The position numbers and the translations under genes were made by a program. Under the pieces are notes generated by a model, which was not told where the DNA came from, made no database searches, and was given only the letters and a program-made list of their open reading frames with translations. A stretch of 64,000 bases of DNA from Dermanyssus gallinae (Eukaryota; Arthropoda; Arachnida; Mesostigmata; Dermanyssidae), in assembly GCA_003439945.1 (NCBI GenBank), contig QVRM01006442.1, forward strand, positions 1 through 64,000, written 5' to 3'. Each line of letters opens with the position of its first letter. Within the stretch, counting starts at the first letter, position 1. Positions 56,845 to 64,000 of this stretch are shown here, piece by piece.

Positions 56845-57400
56845 GAAGAGGCAGTGGCGGGGACGCAGATTACGGTGTACGCCGTAGCAGAGCAGAAGCC
56901 GCAGCCGCAGCCAACACAGCCTCAGTCTCAGCGGGTATCTATCGTTAGAACGGTCGGCGAGCGACTTACTGACTGGGAGTCTGACTGGGTGTCTGACTGG
57001 TGGTCAGATGTCGTTGGAGTTTCAGCTGTTGTCATCGGTCGAACACACTCGAACGATCTTAATACAGCCGACACAGTTGTCGTGCTCACCCGCACTCACC
57101 GCTGAGTCTGCCGACGCACGGCGGACACCAGCCAAGCAGCAGAGCCCGAGGGACAAGAACCGGCGTATTCAACGTGGTATTGCCGATAGCCCGAGAGAGA
57201 CGGTGCTCTGCTCTGCTCTGTCGGGCACATTGGCTGGCTTGGCGGCTCACGGCTTCAGGATCGAGGACGACGACGACGACGACGAAGGTCGATTGCCCGC
57301 TTTTTCTACTCTTCTCTCTCTCTCTGTACTGTGCTGGTCGCGACTCTTTCGCGATATTTCGTCGTCGGTTTCTCGGCCGTTGCCGTCTACTTCACCTTCA
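56635..57400. other. CpG-rich sequence with GTA and GAC tracts
   Basis: TAG/GTA units at 56813-56845 and GAC units at 57265-57285. The ORF at 57008-57658 covers this and the next tract. No domain recognised. Confidence 0.4.
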
Positions 57401-57480
57401 CCATCTTGTTCTTCTTGGTGCTGGTGGTGTTGTTGTTGTTCTTCTTCTTCTTCTTCTGCTGCTGTTGCTGCTGTGTTCGT
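57401..57480. repeat. (GTT)n-(CTT)n-(GCT)n tract
   Basis: GGT/GTT, TTC and TGC units follow each other within 80 bp. Confidence 0.85.
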
Positions 57481-59119
57481 GTTCCTCTGCGTCGACTGTG
57501 AGTGCGTCTCGGCAGGTGGCCAAAAGGCGGGGACGCCGTATCTATCGTTAGAAGGGTACGATAGAGTCCCGAACACAACGCGGGACGGGCGAACACAACG
57601 AAACCTGGGGGGAAACAGCGCCCACCGCCACTTGACAGCAAGAACAACACTACGGTAGGCGGAAGTAGGCAACCGAAAGACTGACGAGATCGATGGATAG
57701 ATGTAGTTGTTAAAGTTGTCTGATATGGATGTAGTAGTAGGAGTAGTAGTACGGGTTGCTAATAGTAGTAGTAGTAGTTACAGTTGTATGTCTGTATGGT
57801 TGTGTTTAATCCAGTTGTCCGAGTTAGTCGCCGACAAAGGAGAAAGTAGTGCTTTGCACGCATTGCGCAACCGAAAGCAAGGTCAAAGCAAGGTTAGAAA
57901 TTTGGCCTGCCCTTCAGGTGCCGCACGGAAGCTTTCAATACGCCAACATACAGATGGATCTAGAGAGGAGTTTGCTTGAGGGCATGTCTGCGTGCAGAAC
58001 AGCTCCTGTCACTCCTGTACGCTTGCGTACAGAAGCCTGAGAGCGGCATAGGGGCCATTACCACGTTTTTACCCCGTCCAGCCGGTGACGGTTTGCAGTG
58101 TACGAAAGATTGCGGTGTATTGAACTTTTTCGCGACAAGCCGAATTCACCTGGTACAACTAGTCAATCTACTTTGCGTCTACATGGACGAAAAAGACGCG
58201 TATAAGTAGGCCATATCAACATACAGAGTATGCAGCAGCCCGTGACTTCTCACTGGATTTGCTCCAGTAAATGAACGTTTAAGGCAAAGTTCGTTTCAAT
58301 TGTTGACAAAACATATTTGTTTAACTAAAGTGGAGAGTGTGATAACTAGAAAGCGAGAGGGAGAGAAATACAGAGAGCGGTAAATATAAAGTTTTTGCCT
58401 ATCGATAAATACAGGTGACATGGCACGAAACACAACGACCTGACACCTTCTGGCTGACTCATCACAAGGCGTACTGACAAAGCGTTTTATCGTCGAGGAA
58501 AGTCCATCCAGCTGCTCACCAGCAGACTCACCTAGATAGGTTGCGTGTGGCAGGACCAGGCATTGTCTGGTCTTGAATGGTTGAAATGTCAGATTCATGA
58601 CGTGCGTCCAGCAAGCCGCCCTCGTAGCTTGTTGGCCCCGTGATAGCCGAATGCAGAGGAAATCAAATGCCTCAGCTGCCAATGCTCAGTAGTGTAGCGT
58701 AAAAATTACAAGCGTCACGACCTAGACGCCACGAGCTTTTATGCGAGACGAGATGCAACGATTGAAAGTTGTGCTGCAGACCCACTGACGACCTGCATTC
58801 GGGCGCTTTAGACGCTAAATCATGTTACAGAAAACTGTATTATAACTAGTAACTACTATGATGATGATGCTAATGGTGGTGATGCTGAATATGTTATGAT
58901 TGCTATTCGTAGTATGTCAGCTATGCATAATAGATGTCGGATAGGTGTGAAGAAGACGCTGATTTTATTCGTTTCTTGTTTCACCCGAGCCATCGTCATC
59001 ATTAGCGTCCGCGTCGTCGTTGTTATATAGATCGGGCTAATACCGATTAGACCTCTGCATGCAGATATTTCAAGCTGGTTAGAATCAGGCAACGGCGGGC
59101 TCACTACTGGTCGACGAGA
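57481..59119. other. Unannotated sequence
   Basis: GTA/TAG units at 57733-57775, otherwise nearly repeat-free. ORFs at 57849-58040 and 58296-58682 (minus) have ordinary composition but no motif I recognise. Confidence 0.4.
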
Positions 59120-59260
59120 GCAGCGGCAGCATCAACAACAATTACCACATAATCAACGACAACACCAACAACAACAGCAGCAGCAACAACAACGACACAA
59201 ACAACAACAACAACAACAACGATAGCAGCAACAAGAACAATGACAGCAACAACAACAGTC
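59120..59260. repeat. CAA/CAG triplet array
   Basis: About 140 bp of CAACAAC with CAG and GAC interruptions. Confidence 0.9.
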
Positions 59261-59848
59261 GCACAAACGATGAAAAAGTGACGCTGCTGAAGAACAGGTG
59301 GCTCTGTCGCTCTGCATCAGTCCATCCATGCGGCTCTCTCTACCTTTGTGATGGGAACGTCGGTTGGTTCTACTTTGTTTATATTGTTTTGCCGTTGCTG
59401 CCGCCATTGCAAAGGAGAGTGTCTGCAGTAAACAGCTCAGCATTATTGTTATATGCCGCACCAGTAGGAGAATGTAGTAGGGGTAGTCGGAATGGTATGA
59501 ACGAAAGATATCGATTATGAGCATGACAGGATTGTCATGCCCGTCATCCACAGGTCTTGTTCGGGAAGGGCGGGGGGGGGGGGGGATGCTGGGAAGAGGT
59601 GCGCGCGTATTCAGCCCCTTTTACGAATGTCGGTAGATGACCGTTGTGGTCTGCCTCCTAAAAACAGCGAACTCGCTAACTACAGCAGCTCTTTCTATCT
59701 CTCTTGCTCGCTTTCCTCACCTTGCTGGTGAGGCTTATGGCCGATCGGTGGCTCCGGCTGTGGTTTTGGTTGCTAATGCCTTTGCTGCCTTCGTTGTGCC
59801 AGAGTGTGTTGGCTGTATGGACCAATATGTATGTGTATGTATGTATAG
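59261..59848. other. Unannotated sequence with a G14 run
   Basis: G14 at 59572-59585. Nothing else recognised. Confidence 0.45.
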
Positions 59849-59887
59849 ATATATATATATATATATATATACATACAGATATGTCCA

Positions 59888-59937
<50 letters not shown>

Positions 59938-59941
59938 TATA
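59849..59941. repeat. Two (TA)n microsatellites
   Basis: TA at 59849-59871 and 59891-59941. Confidence 0.95.
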
Positions 59942-60303
59942 TAATATGTGTATATTTGTGTATGGAATCTGCTGTGTCTGCTCAAAGAAGGCACTAGCAA
60001 GGCCATCTAGCTCTGTAGATGTGCTTCGTCATTCTGCTGTTTATAGACAACGGGAAGAGGTTGTCTCGCTCTCTAGTGCAATCTTTCTCTCTCTCTATTG
60101 GTTTCACTTCGTCTCCCCCCCTTCTCTGTTTCGGTTAGTTTCGTTGCTACCTGATAGATGAGGGGTCTGTCGGGGGAGAGGGGGTATATAGGGAGGGGGG
60201 TTTGGGAGCGACATGGGACGAGCCAAGCCGAGCAGCCTTCGGCGGGCGCAGCAGCAGCAGCAGATGTTGTCGTAACGAACCCCCGTGCGATCGACCAAGC
60301 GTA
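59942..60303. other. Unannotated sequence
   Basis: CT-rich at 60067-60130, a CAG run at 60250-60264. Nothing else recognised. Confidence 0.45.
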
Positions 60304-60305
60304 CG

Positions 60306-60347
<42 letters not shown>

Positions 60348-60348
60348 G
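60304..60348. repeat. (TA)n-(GA)n compound microsatellite
   Basis: About 28 bp of TA is followed directly by about 16 bp of GA. Confidence 0.95.
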
Positions 60349-60396
60349 AGACGGGAGGTCTGGGAGAGGAAGGATAGGAACGGCCAAAGGCGTACA

Positions 60397-60680
60397 ATGG
60401 ATCTACTGGAGGATTTACTTGTAGTAGTCGCACTCGTAGCAGCCGTAGTAGAAGCTGTAAGCGATGTAGTAGTAGTTGTAGTAGAAGATCTCGCAGCGGA
60501 TGTCGGAGCCAGATCTGGCCGTGAATCTCGCCTTGGCCCGGACCCACGACCACGTCGTGAACCAGTCAACCAGTTCGGGCAGCTCGTCTTCCGGACAGAC
60601 AAACGAGCATTTATGTCCAGGACGAGGAGAGAACTGCGGGACCTTCGTTCGATCTACAGCTCTTCCTGTCTGTCCATACG
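60397..60680 (+). other. ORF with hydrophobic start, doubtful exon
   Basis: The ATG at 60397 lies in a strong context (ACAATGG). It opens [20 protein letters not shown], a possible signal-anchor, followed by a charged segment ([18 protein letters not shown]). The hydrophobic part comes from GTA/GTC triplets (60418-60485), so the resemblance may be an artefact. The ORF runs into the TA tract at 60680. Confidence 0.18.
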
Positions 60681-60895
<215 letters not shown>

Positions 60896-61103
60896 AGTTT
60901 ATCCCTTTCGAGTTATAGCCCTTCACCTTTTGTCTATCTAGCTCAGTTTCGTACGTAGGCCTGGATAGAGTCAGGCACGAAAGGTAACAACAGCCAGTCA
61001 ATCAGTTAGTCAAGCTGAAAGCCACATACTCTGTATGTACGTTTGTAGTAGACACAGATCGGCCGGCAACTGTGAAGATCATCGATGGGGGACACAATCA
61101 CAC

Positions 61104-61136
<33 letters not shown>

Positions 61137-61273
61137 AATATGCGGTCGGCACATAAACCCTCTGGCGACATGAATCCCGCTTTTTATACGTATCGTTATG
61201 TACGTGTGAGTACACATATACATGCACATATATGCACGCGCATACACATGTTTGAGCGCTGAGTGTGTATATA
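60896..61273. other. Unannotated sequence with a (TA)n tract
   Basis: TA at 61103-61128. Otherwise unassigned. Confidence 0.45.
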
Positions 61274-61560
61274 CAGGGTGTCCCAACCCAGATTGACCAG
61301 GCTTGAATGAATGTGTTTTAGATTTCGTTCAAATAAGTTTGTTTTTCTCCAATTGAATGGAGAAGGGGCGAAAATGTTTTGTTTAGTAGCAGGAGTGAAA
61401 TTACTGAGTTGTGTTATAACGATGTGACTGAGCGGACGTTAGCTTTACGAAATGTGCCAAAGAAGGAGCTACTCAACGGACAAACTGAATTCGTAACCAA
61501 CGTGTTCGGGATAAAACCCGTCTGAAATACATTTAACACGCGCTTGCAAAATAAAATGGT
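61274..61560 (+). mobile_element. Possible DNA-transposon terminus (CAGGGTGTCCC)
   Basis: TATA-CAGGGTGTCCCAACCCAG starts at 61274. CAGGGTGTCCC is a common outer end of Tc1/mariner-superfamily elements, and it lies next to TA. The 280 bp that follow have no readable transposase and no matching end was found, so the element is truncated or decayed. Confidence 0.4.
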
Positions 61561-62135
61561 GCATTGAGAACGACTGGTAACAATTGAAATCTTGATTAGA
61601 CCCTAAGTTTTCATCTACTATGTTCTATACCTTAGAATGTTGCCATTACGGCTATATGACGAACACATTCACCTAGATACAGACCGCACCGAAGCAGCCG
61701 CTAACGTCTTCTTATACGGGACGCTATGCAAAACCGACATTAGGCCGCGGGAGGCAACGGTATACTGCAATCATATCACGAATCGAATCAACCTCCATCA
61801 ATTTAGTTTTAGCATTTTTTAAATATGTTTGTTTTGTGAGCGTAATGGCAAACTTTTATGTATTAAACAACAAACGTAAACATGAGGCAAGGCAGGTTAT
61901 CGGTGCTTGCAAACTGTGCTCAATACGACTATTCATTTTTCACTAGCGCAATATCGAATGTCTTTTAGACTGAGCAATTTTTCTCGAACACGTGGGTATG
62001 TTCAGTTTCTCCATTGAATGGCTCGTTTGTTCGCATCCACGCATCTTCAAAAGCTATGTCCGGCTAGTCACATCGATAAAACCGTTTTTGTTGCTGTTCT
62101 TAATATGACACTTCAGCTTTCGCTAGCCAACGTTG
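61561..62135. other. Unannotated sequence
   Basis: Nothing recognised. The ORF at 61637-61822 is featureless. Confidence 0.45.
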
Positions 62136-62205
62136 GATATATATATATATATATACTGGTCCTGTAGCGTGTGTGTGCCGTTTTCAAGGCAAATCGAAAG
62201 CTTGC
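62136..62205. repeat. (TA)n with a shared 50-bp flank, copy 1
   Basis: TA (62136-62155) is followed by CTGGTCCTGTAGCGTGTG and GTTTTCAAGGCAAATCG, matching the flank at 62636-62685. Confidence 0.7.
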
Positions 62206-62584
62206 GCCTGCGTAGCTCAGCTAAGTAAAGCTAGGATACGACAGTATGGAACAAGGCGATCAAGGACTCCTCCCATTGGCGTGGCGGATGTCTTTTTTCA
62301 AGTACTCTCACAAGTCTATAGCTAGAATGTTTGTACATAGTTGCACGCATTCAGCTCCCAGTCTAAGTAAATACAATGACAGAAGAGCTATATTTACGTG
62401 CCAGCCCATGTGTCGAAGAATATCTTTCGCACTCACGCGCTCGTAAGAACACTGCTACTTTAAAGTAAGAACATTAAAACAAAGAGCAGTAAGAACGAAG
62501 AGAAGAAGAACATTATTTATACTAATTTCGACATATATGCGGTTTTCGATTCATCTTAAAAACTACACGCATACGCTTTTAGAC

Positions 62585-62585
<1 letters not shown>
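62206..62585. other. Unannotated sequence
   Basis: Nothing recognised. A short tRNA-like phrase near 62212 was examined and rejected. Confidence 0.45.
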
Positions 62586-62636
<51 letters not shown>

Positions 62637-62685
62637 TGCCCTTGTAGCGTATGCATGTACTTTTCAAAGTAAATCATGAACTTGT
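62586..62685. repeat. (TA)n with a shared 50-bp flank, copy 2
   Basis: TA (62586-62635) is followed by CTGCCCTTGTAGCGTATGC and CTTTTCAAAGTAAATC. About three quarters of the 50 bp agree with copy 1. Confidence 0.7.
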
Positions 62686-63465
62686 AAAACAACAACAGCA
62701 ATACCAATGACTACAGCAACAACAGGACCTCTGCGTACTGGATTTAGCCGAAACATATCTGAATCAAGCCGAACGGTCGACATAATACCAATACCAATTA
62801 TGCACTGCAATAATAATAATACAAAAAAAACGGAGGCATAATTATAATGACAACGAAAAGAGGAACAATGTGAAGACTGGTTACGACCTACGAGTGGTGG
62901 ATGTCAATTCCTCTTTCGCAGTGTGCACACTCGTAATCATTGTATAAAATTTCTGAACTGCGGTCACTGCGGTCAAAACCAGAACGACCGACGAATCAAG
63001 ACGCAGAGGAGAAGAAGACTGACTGGGTGTCGTCTGTCCACTTCCGTATTCGGTGAACCAACGACGAACCAAAGCCAATGAGCTGACCACTGGCGTCGTT
63101 CGGGCTTATCTCGATGACCCTGACATCGCTAAGAAGCGCATATCATTAATGTTGTTGTCGTAGTCGCAGCCGTCGTCAGCGTCGCTGTTTCTCTTGTTTT
63201 TCCTTAAAGCTCTCTAAGTCTCACTCCATGTGTTCGTCTGCTGACCGGTGTCTCCCGGCATTAATTGAGTCATCATCTGGCATCGTCTTCAACTTTTTTT
63301 TGTTTTTTTTCTTTTCTGTTGTTGCTCCTCGTGCTGCTGTTGATGCCTTGCCAGGGACCGTGACTGCCATAATTCCCAATGTAGTCTCTAATTCCCCCTG
63401 CTCGCGGCGCTATTGATCCCGCTATCTGTTGGTTACCTCAGCGATGTGCTCGTACTATCCTCTGC
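62686..63465. other. Unannotated sequence
   Basis: CAA and AAT short runs, T-rich at 63293-63318. No gene recognised. Confidence 0.45.
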
Positions 63466-63551
63466 GCATTGTGTCGTTGTCCGCGCCGTCGTTGTCGTTG
63501 TTGTCATTGATGCTGTTGTCGTTGTTTTTGTTGTTGTTGTCATTGTTGTGT
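63466..63551. repeat. (GTT)n/(GTC)n triplet tract
   Basis: About 85 bp of GTT/GTC/GCT units. Confidence 0.85.
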
Positions 63552-64000
63552 TTTTATGACATTCAGCGCCTTTTCCTGTATTCTTCACGGCTGGCTGGAT
63601 AGCCAGGTGACAGCCGGCTGACACAGCATCCGGGACATCCGGGGCTTCACCTCAATGATCTTTCCGCCTGCCTGTCTGTCCGTCTGTCAGTTGACGTATT
63701 GTTCTTCTGTGTATCGATTGGCACTAGGACTAGGACGACAAGCAGGACACATGAAGAAAGACAAATAAACGGTTTCGTTTGCATGTCTTGTTCAACGTGA
63801 CGCTGGTGGGGAACGTGTGGCCTTTGAGCAACATACACGTATATTGATAGATTGGTCAGCAGACGGCGGCCAGTCAGGCAGACGACAGCAGATTCATAAA
63901 CGTCGCCTCCAAGGATAGAGATGAAGAGGATGGTGGACTAGAAAGGACACAGACATACAGGTATGGACGGTGGATACACCGATGGGTGGATGAATGAATG
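63552..64000. other. Unannotated sequence
   Basis: Small tetranucleotide clusters (CTGC/CTGT at 63665-63690; GGAT near the end). Nothing else recognised. Confidence 0.45.

Noticed and set aside
57849..58209. Gypsy integrase fragment
   Set aside because: A few residues (PHGSFQYANIQMDLE) recall the region near an integrase core, but no zinc finger or catalytic residues follow.
62206..62270. tRNA gene (TAGCTCAG-like phrase near 62212)
   Set aside because: The A-box-like phrase is not followed by a good B box at the right distance, and no cloverleaf could be drawn.

Overview
This window is eukaryotic nuclear DNA, most likely from an arthropod. The clues are mariner and Tc1/mariner-like transposases, several 5'-truncated non-LTR retrotransposons, a tRNA-derived SINE, and very dense simple repeats, with no bacterial-style gene packing. 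The abundance of long (TA)n tracts and AAC/GTT triplet tracts would fit a chelicerate (mite or tick), but that guess is weak and rests on general impression only. No host protein-coding gene could be identified with confidence. The window reads as intergenic and/or intronic DNA plus a repeat-rich, CpG-rich region that might flank a gene.

Layout. 1-14 kb is mostly unique, moderately AT-rich DNA. It holds one SINE (3.7 kb), two decayed transposase relics (5.0-5.9 kb minus; 12.8-13.7 kb plus), a 29-bp minisatellite (9.6 kb) and a 26-bp perfect palindrome (12.55 kb). 14.07-15.11 kb is a 1.04-kb foldback element with about 490-bp inverted arms. 15.2-23.5 kb holds CAA/CAG-rich DNA, a LINE 3' end (17.3 kb), a CpG-rich patch (20.3-21 kb) and ATT microsatellites (22-23.2 kb). 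23.697-25.012 kb is a complete mariner element whose transposase is broken only by two compensating 1-bp indels. 25-34 kb holds two more SINE copies, a 134-bp duplication, a CpG-rich patch, an R1-like LINE (28.2-29.3 kb minus), further LINE fragments (31.3-32.7 kb minus) and a second relic of the 5-kb transposase family (33.3-33.8 kb minus). 35-42 kb holds GTT arrays and a LINE reverse transcriptase (36.9-38.1 kb plus).

43-60 kb is different. It is richer in GC and CpG and packed with AAC/GTT, CAG, GAT, GTA and tetranucleotide tracts, with a 22-bp minisatellite of about 14 units (52.5-52.8 kb) and a 30-bp repeat lying in frame in an ORF (46.8 kb). Triplet repeats lack stop codons in several frames, so most long ORFs here are repeat artefacts. 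A few candidate exons are listed at low confidence. 60-64 kb ends with a 215-bp TA-rich tract, a CAGGGTG transposon-type terminus and more microsatellites.

Nothing here acts as an operon or pathway. The clearest biology is mobile-element biology: three copies of one SINE family (two with target-site duplications), insertions that sit again and again in or beside (TA)n tracts, a conserved 3' stem-loop in a LINE family, and a large foldback element able to form hairpin RNA.
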